From: Halomonas gemina
Lineage (GTDB): Bacteria; Pseudomonadota; Gammaproteobacteria; Pseudomonadales; Halomonadaceae
NCBI RefSeq assembly: GCF_023554995.1
Contig: NZ_JAMJPK010000005.1
Span: 186,001-250,000, forward strand
Reading direction: 5' to 3'
DNA: 64,000 nt
This document shows, in pieces, positions 53,590 to 62,444 of this stretch (positions are counted from its first letter, which is position 1; each line of letters starts with the position of its first letter). A program made the position numbers and the translations under genes. The notes beneath the pieces are model-generated. The model made no database searches and was not told the origin of the DNA. It saw only the letters and a list, made by a program, of their open reading frames with translations.

Positions 53590-54065
53590 TGCGTGTGCTC
53601 TTCGTCTGCCTCGGCAATATCTGCCGCTCGCCCACCGCCGAGGGCGTGTTCCGTCGCCTGCTCGATGAACGCGGGCTGGCTCACCGGGTGGAGGTGGATT
53701 CCTGCGGCATCGGCCCCTGGCACGTGGGCAAGGCGCCGGATCCCCGCGCCCAGGAGGCCGCCTCCCGCCGCGGCGTCGACCTCTCCGGGCTGCGCGCCCG
53801 GCAGCTCGTCGTTGACGACTTCGAGCGCTTCGACGTGCTGCTGGCCATGGACCATGACAACCTCTCGGCCATCGAGGCGCGGCGCCCGCCGCATAGCCGG
53901 GTGCCGGCTCGGCTGTTGCTGGCGTATGCCGGTCATCCTGAGCGCGCCGTGCCCGATCCCTACTTCGGCGGTGACCGGGGCTTCGACGAGGTGCTGGACC
54001 TGATCGAGGCGGCCTCCCGGGGCCTGCTCGAGGAGATCGAGGCACACCTGGAGCCGGGGCCTTGA
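53589..54065 (+). CDS. low-molecular-weight protein tyrosine phosphatase
   Basis: This 158-residue LMW-PTP has the P-loop C-x5-R signature FVCLGNICRSPTAEG (Cys7, Arg13) near the N-terminus and the general-acid loop PDPYFGG near residue 120. In other bacteria such enzymes act on tyrosine kinases of polysaccharide export, but no kinase is nearby; the gene is a standard passenger between kdsB and murB in pseudomonads. It overlaps kdsB by one base and murB by four. Confidence 0.93.
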   Translation: MRVLFVCLGNICRSPTAEGVFRRLLDERGLAHRVEVDSCGIGPWHVGKAPDPRAQEAASRRGVDLSGLRARQLVVDDFERFDVLLAMDHDNLSAIEARRPPHSRVPARLLLAYAGHPERAVPDPYFGGDRGFDEVLDLIEAASRGLLEEIEAHLEPGP

Positions 54066-55102
54066 GCCTGGCGCTTTGCGCCCACCACGACCTCTCCCGG
54101 GACAATACCCTGGGCCTGCCGTGCCGGGCGGAACGCTTCGTAGCGCCGGCCGGCCGCGACGAGCTGCGCGAGGCGCTGGACCTGGTCCAGCGCGAGGGCT
54201 GGCCGCTGACCCTGCTGGGAGGCGGCAGCAACCTGATCCTGCCGTCATGGCTCCCGGGCCTGGTGGTCCGTCCTGCCTTGCGTGACTGGTGGCTGGAAGA
54301 GGGTGAGGGCGGTTGCGTCCATGTACATGCCGAGGCCGCGGTGGTGTGGCATGAGCTGGTCATGGCACTGGCCGCCAGGGGGCTCTGGGGCACCGAGAAC
54401 CTGGCACTGATTCCCGGGCACTGCGGGGCCGCGCCGATCCAGAACATCGGTGCCTACGGCGTGGAACTGAGCGATGTCATCGAGGCGGTGCACCTGGTTC
54501 ATCTCGACGATGGCCGTGAGGCGATACTCGCGCCACAGGCGTGTGCCTTCGGCTATCGCGACAGTATCTTCAAGGGTGCCCTGGAGGGGCGCGTGGTCAT
54601 CACCCGGCTGGTGCTGCGCCTGTCGCGCATCCCGCGGCCCCGGCTCGGCTACGGTGACCTGGCCGGCCGGGTGGGCGCCTCGCCGAGTGCGCTGGAGGTG
54701 GCCGAGGCGGTCTGTGCGATCCGACGCGAGAAGCTGCCCGACCCGGCCGTGCTGGGCAATGCCGGCAGTTTCTTCAAGAACCCCCTGGTGGCGGCCGACC
54801 TGGCCGGGAAGCTGGTGGATGCCCATCCGACGATGCCGCACTTCCCCCAGCCCGATGGTCGGGTGAAGCTGGCGGCCGGCTGGCTGATCGACCAGTGTGG
54901 CCTCAAGGGCTGGCGACAGGGGCATTTCGGCGTGCATGAGCGCCAGGCGCTGGTGCTGGTGCACTTCGGCGGTGGCAGTGCGCTGGAGCTGCTGGACTTC
55001 GCCGGGCGGGTGGCCGACAGCGTACGCGAGCGCTTTGGCGTGACCCTGGCGCGCGAGCCCCGCCTGGCCGCGCCGGCCCGCATCTTCCCGGCCCTGACAT
55101 GA
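54062..55102 (+). CDS. murB: UDP-N-acetylenolpyruvoylglucosamine reductase
   Basis: This 346-residue FAD enzyme reduces the MurA product to UDP-MurNAc. Flavin-binding LTLLGGGSNLIL, IPGHCGAAPIQNIGAYGVEL with the family Arg/Tyr environment, and LGNAGSFFKNP with the catalytic Ser are visible; the length fits type I MurB. The start is a TTG at 54062 overlapping the previous stop (TTGA); no ATG lies nearby in frame, so the rare start looks genuine. It closes the exbB-murB run. Confidence 0.95.
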   Translation: MSLALCAHHDLSRDNTLGLPCRAERFVAPAGRDELREALDLVQREGWPLTLLGGGSNLILPSWLPGLVVRPALRDWWLEEGEGGCVHVHAEAAVVWHELVMALAARGLWGTENLALIPGHCGAAPIQNIGAYGVELSDVIEAVHLVHLDDGREAILAPQACAFGYRDSIFKGALEGRVVITRLVLRLSRIPRPRLGYGDLAGRVGASPSALEVAEAVCAIRREKLPDPAVLGNAGSFFKNPLVAADLAGKLVDAHPTMPHFPQPDGRVKLAAGWLIDQCGLKGWRQGHFGVHERQALVLVHFGGGSALELLDFAGRVADSVRERFGVTLAREPRLAAPARIFPALT

Positions 55103-55134
55103 CAGCGCCCGCAGCCGTGGCTGCGGGCGCTGTC
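55101..55134. terminator. bidirectional hairpin between murB and rne
   Basis: A perfect 16-bp stem (GACAGCGCCCGCAGCC with its complement) has only GT between the arms, so a four-base loop is likely. It begins at the murB stop and lies before the convergent rne stop at 55161. There is no T-tract. Confidence 0.75.
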
Positions 55135-55160
55135 AGTGGTGCAGGCGAGAAGCGGGGGCG

Positions 55161-58100
55161 TCAGCCCTGCTTGCCCTCCTGGGCCTTAGCCTCCTGCTCG
55201 CGACGGCGGATCTCCCGCGGGTCGTTGTGAGCGCGGCGCCGCCGACGGCGGCTGGCGCGGCTCTCCGTCTTCTCCTCGGCCTTCGCTTCCGGCTTGGTGT
55301 CGGCTTTCGCCTCTGCGGGCTTCTCGGCCGCTTTCTGCTCTGCCTTCGGTGCCTCCGCCTTGGGCTCGGCCTTGGCTTCGGTAGGCTTCTCGGCAGCTTT
55401 CTGCTCCGCCTTCGGCGCCTCCGCCTTGGGCTCGGCCTTCGCCTCGGCAGGCTTCTCGGCCGGCTTCTGCTCGGGCTTCGGCGCCTCTGCCTTGGGCTCG
55501 GCCTTCGCTTCGGCAGGCTTCTCGGCCGCTTTCTGCTCCGCCTTCGGCGCCTCCGCCTTGGGCTCGGCCTTCGCTTCGGCAGGCTTCTCGGCCGGCTTCT
55601 GCTCGGGCTTCGGCGCCTCCGCCTTGGGCTCGGCCTTCGCCTCGGCAGGCTTCTCGGCCGCTTTCTGCTCGGCCTTCGGCGCCTCCGCCTTGGGCTCGGC
55701 CTTCGCCTCGGCAGGCTTCTCGGCAGCTTTCTCCTCCGCCTTCGGCGCCTCCGCCTTGGGTTCGGCCTTGGCGGCCTGACCGCTTGGCTGCTTGGCTGCT
55801 TCTGACTCGGCCTGCACCTCGGCGGGCTTGGCGTCGGTGTTTGCCTTGGCGGCAGCGGTTTCGGGGCCGGCCTCGGCTAGCAGGCGCTGCTGCTCGGCCT
55901 CGGCCTTGGGGTTGATGGCATGCTTGCGCGTCCGCTGACGCGGGTTGTTGCGTGTGCGCTTGGGCTTGCCGTCATCTACCGGGGTGTCGGCGGCTGCCGG
56001 CTTTTCGGCACGCTTGTCGCTCGGCGACTCGGTCGGCTTGTCGCCGCCTCTCTGGCGGCGTGCGTCATCCCGGGGCTTCTCGTCTCGGGGCTTCTGATCA
56101 CGGGCCTTGTCGTCGCAAGACTTGTCATCACGTGACTTTTCATCACGCGACTTGGGCGCCTCCTGCTGGCGGGCCTGGCGGCCTTCGTCAGGGCGACCGC
56201 CGCGACCACGACCGCCGCGGCTGCCGCGATTGTCACGGTTGTCGCTGCCTTCCGTCTTGCCCTCACCACGCTCGCCTTCCTGGCGAGGCGAGCTGCGCCG
56301 TTCGTCGCTGCGCGGGCGACGCTGGCGGCCGTTGCGGCCACCGCGCTCGTCGTCGCGCTGAGCGGGCTTGCGTGTGCCCTGCTCGCTACGCGACTCGCCC
56401 TGGCGGGCGGAGGGCTTCTGCTCGGTGCCGGCGGGTGCCTCGTCGCTGCCGAGCAGCTTGGCCAGGCCCTTGACCAGGCGACCCAGCAAGCCGGCCTGGG
56501 GTTCGGCGACGGGTGGGGCGACCGGTGCCTTGGCCGCGGCCTTGGGTGGCGCCGGGGGCGGAGTCGGGGTCGGGGCCTCTTCCTGCTGCAGGGAGGCGGG
56601 CGCCGGTTCGTGGTGGATCACCGTCTTCACGGCGGCCTCGGCGCGCTGGACCGGCTTGCCGAAGGCGGCTTCCGGCTCCTTGCCCACTTCGGTGTCGGTG
56701 GAGAGTTCGAAGCTGGACAGCGTCGTGGTCCCTTCCTCGTCGACGTGGTCGTCGCGCAGGCGCTGGACATCGTAGTGGGGCGTGTCCATGTCCGGGTTGG
56801 GCAGCATCACCACGCGCACGCCCTGGCGGCGCTCGATCTCGGCCAGCACGGCGCGCTTCTCGTTGAGCAGGTAGGTGGCCACCGGCACCGGCAGGATGGC
56901 GCGGATCTGGGCGCTACGCTCCTTCATGGCCTCTTCCTCGATGAGGCGCATGATGGAGAGCGAGATGGAACGCACATCGCGGATGGTGCCCTGGCCATCG
57001 CAGCGCGGGCAGACCACGCCGCTGGTCTCGCCCAGCGAGGGGCGCAGGCGCTGTCGGGACATCTCCATCAGGCCGAAGCGGGAGATGCGGCCGATCTGCA
57101 CCCGGGCACGGTCGAGCTTGAGCGCGTCGCGCATGCGGTTCTCGACCTCGCGCTGGTTGCGCGCCGGGCTCATGTCGATGAAGTCGATCACCACCAGGCC
57201 GCCGATGTCGCGCAGGCGCAGCTGGCGGGCGATCTCGTCGGCCGCCTCCAGGTTGGTCTGCAGGGCGGTCTCCTCGATGTCGCTGCCGCGGGTGGCGCGC
57301 GCCGAGTTGATGTCGATGGAGACCAGTGCCTCGGTGTGGTCGATGACGATGGAGCCGCCGGAGGGAAGCTTGACCTCGCGCTCGTAGGCGGTCTCGATCT
57401 GCGACTCGATCTGGAAGCGCGAGAAGAGCGGGACCTCGTCGACGTAGAGCTTGATCTTCTGCTGGTATGAGGGCATCACCTGACGGATGAAGGACAGGGC
57501 CTCCTGATGGACCTGCTCGCTGTCGATCAGCACCTCGCCAATGTCCTGGCGCAGGTAGTCGCGCATGGCGCGGATGATGACGTTGGATTCGCGGTAGATC
57601 AGGAAGGGCGCCGGGCGCTTGCCGGCCTCCTCGGTGATCGACTCCCATACCTGCACCAGGTAGTCCAAGTCCCACTGCAGCTCCTCGGGGGAGCGGCCGA
57701 TGCCCGCCGTGCGCACGATCAGGCCCATCTTGTCGGGCACGGTGAGCTGGCTCATGGCCTCCTTGAGCTGGCTGCGCTCCTCGCCCTCGATGCGCCGCGA
57801 GATCCCGCCGGCCCGGGGGTTGTTGGGCATCAGCACCAGGAAGCGACCGGCGAGGCTGATGAAGGTGGTCAGGGCGGCGCCCTTGTTGCCGCGCTCTTCC
57901 TTGTCCACCTGCACGATGACTTCCTGGCCCTCCTTGAGCACCTCCTTGATGCTGGGGCGGCCCGAGGGCTCCTTCAGGAAGTAGTCGCGGGAGACCTCCT
58001 TGAGCGGCAGGAAGCCGTGACGGTCGGCACCGAAGTCGACGAAGGCAGCTTCGAGGGAGGGTTCCACCCGGGTGATCTTGCCGCGGTAGATGTTGGCTTT

Positions 58101-58211
58101 CTTCTGTTCACGGGCACCGGACTCGATGTCCAGGTCGTAGAGGCGTTGTCCATCGACCAGCGCGACACGCAGCTCTTCGGGCTGGGTCGCATTGATGAGC
58201 ATCCGTTTCAT
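55161..58211 (-). CDS. rne: ribonuclease E
   Basis: This 1016-residue endoribonuclease is central to mRNA decay and rRNA/tRNA processing. The catalytic half (about 1-510) has the S1 domain, the Mg-binding aspartates in [12 protein letters not shown] (about D303) and VVIDFIDM (about D346), and the Zn-link CPRCDGQG (about 404). The C-terminal half is disordered: Arg/Asp/Gly-rich RNA-binding blocks, then a Lys/Ala/Pro/Glu tandem repeat (see separate entry), then [16 protein letters not shown]. The start at 58211 ([10 protein letters not shown]) equals E. coli. A long 5' leader precedes it, consistent with known rne autoregulation. Confidence 0.97.
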   Translation of the reverse strand: MKRMLINATQPEELRVALVDGQRLYDLDIESGAREQKKANIYRGKITRVEPSLEAAFVDFGADRHGFLPLKEVSRDYFLKEPSGRPSIKEVLKEGQEVIVQVDKEERGNKGAALTTFISLAGRFLVLMPNNPRAGGISRRIEGEERSQLKEAMSQLTVPDKMGLIVRTAGIGRSPEELQWDLDYLVQVWESITEEAGKRPAPFLIYRESNVIIRAMRDYLRQDIGEVLIDSEQVHQEALSFIRQVMPSYQQKIKLYVDEVPLFSRFQIESQIETAYEREVKLPSGGSIVIDHTEALVSIDINSARATRGSDIEETALQTNLEAADEIARQLRLRDIGGLVVIDFIDMSPARNQREVENRMRDALKLDRARVQIGRISRFGLMEMSRQRLRPSLGETSGVVCPRCDGQGTIRDVRSISLSIMRLIEEEAMKERSAQIRAILPVPVATYLLNEKRAVLAEIERRQGVRVVMLPNPDMDTPHYDVQRLRDDHVDEEGTTTLSSFELSTDTEVGKEPEAAFGKPVQRAEAAVKTVIHHEPAPASLQQEEAPTPTPPPAPPKAAAKAPVAPPVAEPQAGLLGRLVKGLAKLLGSDEAPAGTEQKPSARQGESRSEQGTRKPAQRDDERGGRNGRQRRPRSDERRSSPRQEGERGEGKTEGSDNRDNRGSRGGRGRGGRPDEGRQARQQEAPKSRDEKSRDDKSCDDKARDQKPRDEKPRDDARRQRGGDKPTESPSDKRAEKPAAADTPVDDGKPKRTRNNPRQRTRKHAINPKAEAEQQRLLAEAGPETAAAKANTDAKPAEVQAESEAAKQPSGQAAKAEPKAEAPKAEEKAAEKPAEAKAEPKAEAPKAEQKAAEKPAEAKAEPKAEAPKPEQKPAEKPAEAKAEPKAEAPKAEQKAAEKPAEAKAEPKAEAPKPEQKPAEKPAEAKAEPKAEAPKAEQKAAEKPTEAKAEPKAEAPKAEQKAAEKPAEAKADTKPEAKAEEKTESRASRRRRRRAHNDPREIRRREQEAKAQEGKQG
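55311..55775 (-). repeat. seven-copy 66-bp tandem repeat inside rne
   Basis: Seven in-frame copies of a 22-residue unit (beginning [10 protein letters not shown] and ending AEKPAEA) lie near the C-terminus of RNase E. Two subtypes alternate: [12 protein letters not shown] and [12 protein letters not shown], in order A, A, P, A, P, A, A from the N-terminal side. The A-P-A-P core suggests duplication of a 132-bp double unit. The repeat is Lys/Glu-balanced, Pro-containing and probably disordered. Confidence 0.9.
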
Positions 58212-58679
58212 GTCGTCTCGCAAGTAGGGACGCGCCGGACGGCGGTCAACGACGGAGGCGAACCGCTGGTTGCTGCGTGCTTGTGCTCAGCGCATGTCGC
58301 GGATGCGGTAGTGCGCCCGGCCGCCCCGGGTCATCCTTGCACGATGGATCCGACACGGCATGATCATGTTGAGTACGGGGCGGAGGCAGGACATGTCTCG
58401 GTGGGACGTCGCCCATCCGGCCCTGCGGTCACCGCCAACACCTGGCATTCATCGATTCGCCAACGCCGGCCTCCGGCACGTTGTTGTACGTATCCCGTGG
58501 TCTTCGGCCGTGCTGCAGGGAGCGCGACCGAAGCCGGGCGTGGCGTTCTAACGCTTGCTTGTCGGCGGCGGGACCTCGGATTGGCGAGGATCATCGCGGC
58601 CTGAACTTTTCGCTCCGGCCTGCGTGTCTGTCGTGCAGGCGCTCTGGCGGGTCGTGACGACCCAGTGAAGCGAGCTGGC

Positions 58680-58708
58680 AATATAACAGCAAAGGGGGTG
58701 GCCAGCAA
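58680..58708 (-). promoter_or_regulatory. promoter of rne
   Basis: On the minus strand, -35 TTGCTG (58708-58703) and -10 TATATT (58685-58680) are 17 bp apart, in an AT-rich island. The predicted start is near 58673, about 460 nt before the rne ATG. Confidence 0.7.
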
Positions 58709-58734
58709 TTGGCGCAGGATGGCCTGCACTGCGG

Positions 58735-58740
58735 TAGAAT
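58735..58740 (+). promoter_or_regulatory. -10 box for rluC
   Basis: TAGAAT lies 35 bp before the rluC ATG. The nearest -35-like TTGGCG (58709-58714) is at a long 20-bp spacing, so this is a weak call. Confidence 0.4.
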
Positions 58741-58775
58741 GCGCCTTTCGAGCAGGTATCCAGTGGAGTGGCGGC

Positions 58776-59723
58776 ATGGCCGAAGGGCGCGACGTGCAGT
58801 GGGTGGAAGTGACCGAGGGCCAGGTCGGCCAGCGGGTCGACAACTTCCTGTTGACGCGCATGAAGGGGGCGCCCAGGGCGCTCATCTACCGCATCGTGCG
58901 CAAGGGCGAGGTGCGGGTGAACAAGAAGCGGGTCAAGGCCGATACCCGCCTGGCACTGGGCGACATGGTGCGCATCCCCCCGCTGCGCCTCACGCCCCGG
59001 GAGGCGGTCCGCGAGGTCAGCGACAACCTGCGCAACCTGCTCGCCGGCAGCGTGCTGTTGGAGGGGCGCGACTGGCTGGTGATCAACAAGCCCTCGGGGC
59101 TCGCCGTGCATGGCGGCAGCGGGGTGAAGATCGGCCTGATAGAGGCGTTGCGCCAGGTGCGTGAGGACCTCGATTTCCTGGAGCTGGTCCACCGCCTGGA
59201 CCGTGATACTTCCGGCTGCCTGCTGCTGGCCAAGTCGCGCCCGGCGCTGCTGGCGCTCAACGCCTCGCTCAAGGAGCGCCAGATGGACAAGCAGTACCTG
59301 GCGCTGGTGGCCGGGCGCTGGCCGGCGCGACGCGACTTCGTCAGCGTCCGGCTCGACCGCTATGAGCTTGCCAACGGCGAGCGGCGGGTGCGGGTCGATA
59401 CGGCCGGCAAGGTGGCCCGGACGCGCTTCGCGGTGCGCGAGGCCTTCGAGAAGGCCACCCTGGTCGAGGCCGAACCGGTCACCGGGCGGACCCACCAGAT
59501 CCGCGTGCATGCGGCCCATGCCGGCCATCCGCTGCTAGGCGACGACAAGTACGGCAGCCGCGAGAGCCAGCGACTCTCCGCCTCGCTGGGGCTGTCGCGC
59601 CTCTTCCTGCATGCCGCGGCCCTGACCTTTCCCGAGCCCAGCAGTGGTCGGCCAGTGAAGATCAGGGCGCCGCTGCCCGGTGACCTCGAGGCGGTGCTTG
59701 ACCGCGCCCGTCGTTCCCGCTGA
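58776..59723 (+). CDS. rluC: 23S rRNA pseudouridine synthase RluC
   Basis: This 315-residue enzyme converts uridines 955, 2504 and 2580 of 23S rRNA to pseudouridine. It has an N-terminal S4 RNA-binding domain (about 15-80) and the RluA-type catalytic domain with HRLDRDTSGCLLLAKS, containing the catalytic Asp. GRTHQIRVHAAHAGHPLLGD is also conserved. The start at 58776 (MAEGRDVQWVEV) follows GGAGTGG and fits the family; an in-frame start 111 bp upstream lies before the promoter. It is divergent from rne, as in E. coli. Confidence 0.96.
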   Translation: MAEGRDVQWVEVTEGQVGQRVDNFLLTRMKGAPRALIYRIVRKGEVRVNKKRVKADTRLALGDMVRIPPLRLTPREAVREVSDNLRNLLAGSVLLEGRDWLVINKPSGLAVHGGSGVKIGLIEALRQVREDLDFLELVHRLDRDTSGCLLLAKSRPALLALNASLKERQMDKQYLALVAGRWPARRDFVSVRLDRYELANGERRVRVDTAGKVARTRFAVREAFEKATLVEAEPVTGRTHQIRVHAAHAGHPLLGDDKYGSRESQRLSASLGLSRLFLHAAALTFPEPSSGRPVKIRAPLPGDLEAVLDRARRSR

Positions 59724-59735
59724 CACGGAGGCTTC

Positions 59736-60386
59736 ATGCGCTATCGACTGGCCATCTTCGACTGGGATGGCACCCTGATGGACTCCATCGCCCGGATCGT
59801 CTCCAGCATGCAGGTGGCCTCCCGGGAAGCCGGCTGGGGCGAGCTGGAGGCGGAGGCGGTCCGCAACATCATCGGCCTGGGGCTGCCCGAGGCCATTGCC
59901 ACCCTCTGCCCCGGCATCGACGCCGAGCGCGCCGAACTGCTCCGGGCGCGCTATGCCTTCCATTTCGTCGAGGGCGATACCGGCCCCATGCGCTTCTATT
60001 CCGGCGTCGAGGCCGGCCTTGACCGGCTGCGGGGCAGGGCGGGCCAGCGGCTGGCCGTGGCCACCGGCAAGAGCCGCCGGGGGCTGGATCGCATCTTTCG
60101 CGAGAGCGGCAGCGGCGGCTGGTTCCATGCCAGCCGTACCGCCGACGAGACCCTCTCCAAGCCGCATCCCCGGATGCTCGAGGAGCTCCTCGCCGAACTC
60201 GATATCGAGGTCGGCGAGGCGGTGATGATCGGCGATACCGAATACGACCTCGAGATGGCCCGAGCGCTGGGCATGGACCGAGTGGCGGTGACCTGGGGGG
60301 TGCATGCCCCGGCGCGCCTCTCCGCCAGCCGGCCGGTGTTCACCGCCCAGTCGGTACCCGAGCTCTTCGACTGGCTGCACGGCTAG
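59736..60386 (+). CDS. HAD-family phosphatase, Gph/YniC-like
   Basis: This 216-residue haloacid-dehalogenase hydrolase has motif I FDWDGTLMDS (about residues 9-18), motif II VATGKSRRGL and motif III-IV IGDTEYDLEMARA. It is similar to phosphoglycolate phosphatase but the substrate cannot be set by sequence. In Pseudomonas the equivalent gene lies between rluC and sppA. It starts 12 bp after rluC. Confidence 0.9.
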   Translation: MRYRLAIFDWDGTLMDSIARIVSSMQVASREAGWGELEAEAVRNIIGLGLPEAIATLCPGIDAERAELLRARYAFHFVEGDTGPMRFYSGVEAGLDRLRGRAGQRLAVATGKSRRGLDRIFRESGSGGWFHASRTADETLSKPHPRMLEELLAELDIEVGEAVMIGDTEYDLEMARALGMDRVAVTWGVHAPARLSASRPVFTAQSVPELFDWLHG

Positions 60387-60408
60387 CTGACCAAGGGACA
60401 GGACGACC

Positions 60409-61494
60409 ATGAGTGACGACGACAAGCGTGACGATCGCTGGACCAGCGGACCGGAGCTGACCCCGGAGCAGGCCCGCCGTGAGCGCGAGGCGCAGCGGGC
60501 TGATGGGGCGCCGCCGTCCGCCGAGGATGCCGAGACGCTGCGCGAACGCCAGCGCCTGGCCCAGCTGGAGATGATGGATCGCTGGATCGGCGGGGTGCTG
60601 GTGGAGCAGCGACGCTCCCGGCGCTGGAAGCTGTTCTTCCGCTTCTTTTTTTTGCTGCTGATCCTGGCCTCACTCTCGATCTCGCTCTACGCGATCCTGG
60701 GTACCACGGGGAGCGGGGCGCCTGCCCGGCCGCACCTCGGTGTCATCGAGGTCAAGGGGGTGATCGACAGCGACTCGCCGGCCAGCGCCGAGCGGATCAT
60801 CGAGGGCCTGGAGCGAGCCTGGCGGGCGGACGAGGCCGCGGCGGTGGTGCTGCATATCGACAGCCCCGGCGGCAGCCCCGTGCAGTCCCAGCGCATCTTC
60901 GAGGCGGTGATGCGGCTGCGCGAGTCCGGCGACAAACCGGTGCTGGCGGTGATCGAGGACATCGGGGCCAGTGGCGCCTACTACGTGGCCGCGGCGGCCG
61001 ACGAGATCATCGCCGCACCGGCCAGCCTGGTGGGTTCGATCGGGGTCATCCACGCCGGGTTCGGCTTCGAGGAGGCCATCGGGCGCCTGGGCGTCGAGCG
61101 TCGCGTCTTCACGGCCGGCGACAACAAGGCGTTCCTCGACCCCTTCTCGGACATCGCCCCGGCGCAGCGCGAATTCTGGCAGGAGGTGCTCTCCACCACC
61201 CACCGCCAGTTCATCGACGACGTGCGCGAGGGACGCGGCGACCGGCTGGCCGACGACGAGCGACTGTTCAGCGGGCTGATCTGGAGCGGCGAGCAGGCCC
61301 TCGAGCTGGGGCTGGTGGACAGGCTCGACAGCCTCGACGGCGTGGCTCGCGCGCGGCTCGGCGAGGCGCGATTGCGCGACTACACGCCACGCCTGGACCC
61401 CTTCGAGCGGATCTCTCGCCAGTTCGGCCGCGTCGCCATGGAGTGGCTTGGCCTACCGCGAGGGGAGTCGCCGTTACGCTATCAGGTCCACTAG
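60409..61494 (+). CDS. sppA: S49-family signal peptide peptidase, SppA-like
   Basis: This 361-residue membrane-bound protease has a charged cytoplasmic N-terminus (about 1-80), one span (about 82-100) and a single S49 domain. The catalytic Ser is in EDIGASGAYYVAAAADEI and the Lys is probably in the SLVGSIGVI to DNKAFLDPFS part. It is the short single-domain SppA type (SohB-sized), about half the length of E. coli SppA. It presumably degrades cleaved signal peptides. Confidence 0.92.
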   Translation: MSDDDKRDDRWTSGPELTPEQARREREAQRADGAPPSAEDAETLRERQRLAQLEMMDRWIGGVLVEQRRSRRWKLFFRFFFLLLILASLSISLYAILGTTGSGAPARPHLGVIEVKGVIDSDSPASAERIIEGLERAWRADEAAAVVLHIDSPGGSPVQSQRIFEAVMRLRESGDKPVLAVIEDIGASGAYYVAAAADEIIAAPASLVGSIGVIHAGFGFEEAIGRLGVERRVFTAGDNKAFLDPFSDIAPAQREFWQEVLSTTHRQFIDDVREGRGDRLADDERLFSGLIWSGEQALELGLVDRLDSLDGVARARLGEARLRDYTPRLDPFERISRQFGRVAMEWLGLPRGESPLRYQVH

Positions 61495-61692
61495 CGCCTC
61501 CTTCATGGCTCGCGGCTTGCCCGGCGACAGGTCTGCGAGGGGGCGCAGTGAACCCCTCCCTGGGCGCTACCGATGCCCTGCTTCGCTCTCGCATCCTGCT
61601 CCGCTTGCAGGTCCGGTGCTAGCCATCCATGGCCAGCCCGTTCGGAGCAGTGCTCCTCACCCCTGGCATACGACCCCCTCTACGACCTGTCC
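61495..61692. other. non-coding stretch, possible dispersed intergenic element
   Basis: No gene is supported here. The sequence has alternating short motifs such as GTGAACCCCTCCCTGGG, AGCCATCCATGGCCAG and CACCCCTGGCATACGAC. These resemble degenerate elements I recall from intergenic regions of related gammaproteobacteria, but this rests on pattern memory. It ends in the maf-side hairpin. Confidence 0.3.
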
Positions 61693-61720
61693 CCGGCGCT
61701 GCTGTCTGTAGCAGCGCCGG
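61693..61720. terminator. bidirectional hairpin between sppA and maf
   Basis: The 11-bp arms CCGGCGCTGCT and AGCAGCGCCGG enclose GTCTGT. The hairpin abuts the convergent maf stop at 61722 and lies 198 bp after sppA. CTTATT follows on the plus strand. Confidence 0.7.
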
Positions 61721-61721
61721 C

Positions 61722-62321
61722 TTATTGAGTGTTTGGTCCGAGAGGGTCCAGGCCGGCTTCGCGTAGCATCTCGCAGAGCCGGATCAGCGGCAGGCCGACC
61801 AGGGTGTTGGGGTCGTCCCCCTCGAGCTTCTCGAACAGCGCGATGCCCAGTCCCTCCATGCGGAAGCTGCCGGCGCTGTCCAGGGGCCTTTCCCTCTCCA
61901 CGTAGCGGGCAATCTCGCCCTCGCTGAGCCGGCGGAACACCACATCATAGGTCTCGTGGCAGACCCGGTGGCGGCCGTGCCCGCTGTCGAGCAGCGCCAG
62001 GCCGGTAAGGAAGCGCACGCGCCGGCCCGAGAAGCGGGCCAGGTTGGCGCGGGCGGTGGCCTCGTCACCTGGCTTGCCGAGGACCTCGCCGTCGAACAGC
62101 GCCACCTGGTCGGAGCCGACGATCAGGTGTGCGGGAAAGCGTTCGGCCAGCCGCTCGGCCTTGGTCAGCGCCAGGCGATGGACCAGGGCCTCGGGGTCCT
62201 CGCCCGGGCGCGGTGTCTCGTCGATGTCGGGGCTCTCCCAGGCATAGGGGATCCCCAGGCGATCGAGCAGCTGGCGGCGCCAGGGGGAGCCCGAGGCAAG
62301 GATCAGGCGGGGCATGGGCAT
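61722..62321 (-). CDS. maf: Maf-family nucleotide pyrophosphatase
   Basis: This 199-residue Maf protein hydrolyses non-canonical nucleoside triphosphates to monophosphates. Visible features are LILASGSPWRRQLLDRLG at the N-terminus, LIVGSDQVALFDGEVLGKPG and DSAGSFRMEGLGIALFEKLEGDDP. The Arg/Trp pattern after SGSP and its position beside yceD suggest the YceF type (7-methyl-GTP). The start may be Met1 or Met3. It is divergent from yceD. Confidence 0.93.
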   Translation of the reverse strand: MPMPRLILASGSPWRRQLLDRLGIPYAWESPDIDETPRPGEDPEALVHRLALTKAERLAERFPAHLIVGSDQVALFDGEVLGKPGDEATARANLARFSGRRVRFLTGLALLDSGHGRHRVCHETYDVVFRRLSEGEIARYVERERPLDSAGSFRMEGLGIALFEKLEGDDPNTLVGLPLIRLCEMLREAGLDPLGPNTQ

Positions 62322-62406
62322 TCTCCGGGTCGTGTCGGTGGAGCGGTAAGTCGGCAGCGCCGGTCATGGCGCCTCGCCACCATGGTAACCTGGGACGCTG
62401 GCGGCT

Positions 62407-62435
62407 TTGACAGGGGCAGGGGGAGTGCCTATCAT
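62407..62435 (+). promoter_or_regulatory. consensus promoter for yceD-rpmF-plsX
   Basis: A perfect -35 TTGACA (62407-62412) and -10 TATCAT (62430-62435) are separated by 17 bp. It is the best promoter match in the window. The predicted start near 62442 is only about 1-4 nt before the yceD ATG at 62445. Confidence 0.85.
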
Positions 62436-62444
62436 TGCGCGCCT

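Larger units (their letters stand above)
58212..58775. other. 564-bp divergent region holding the rne leader and two promoters
   Basis: This gap between divergent rne and rluC has no supported gene. Its leftward part (58212 to about 58673) is the predicted rne 5' leader of about 460 nt. A short palindrome, GGGTCGT-G-ACGACCC (58649-58663), lies near the predicted 5' end of the rne mRNA. I could not identify E. coli hp2/hp3-like elements by eye. The rightward edge contains a -10-like TAGAAT for rluC (58735-58740). Confidence 0.6.

Noticed and set aside
55227..55805. Long open frames on the plus strand opposite the rne repeats (55227-55805 and 55294-55779)
   Set aside because: They are leucine- or alanine/phenylalanine-rich mirror images of the Lys/Ala/Pro/Glu repeat on the minus strand, arise from its periodicity, and have no family match or ribosome site.
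58360..58551. 63-codon ORF in the rne-rluC gap
   Set aside because: No ribosome site or family resemblance, and it lies within the predicted rne leader on the other strand.
61448..61711. Small ORFs across the sppA-maf gap on both strands
   Set aside because: They overlap the end of sppA or lie in repeat-like sequence; composition is not coding-like and no start signal is present.
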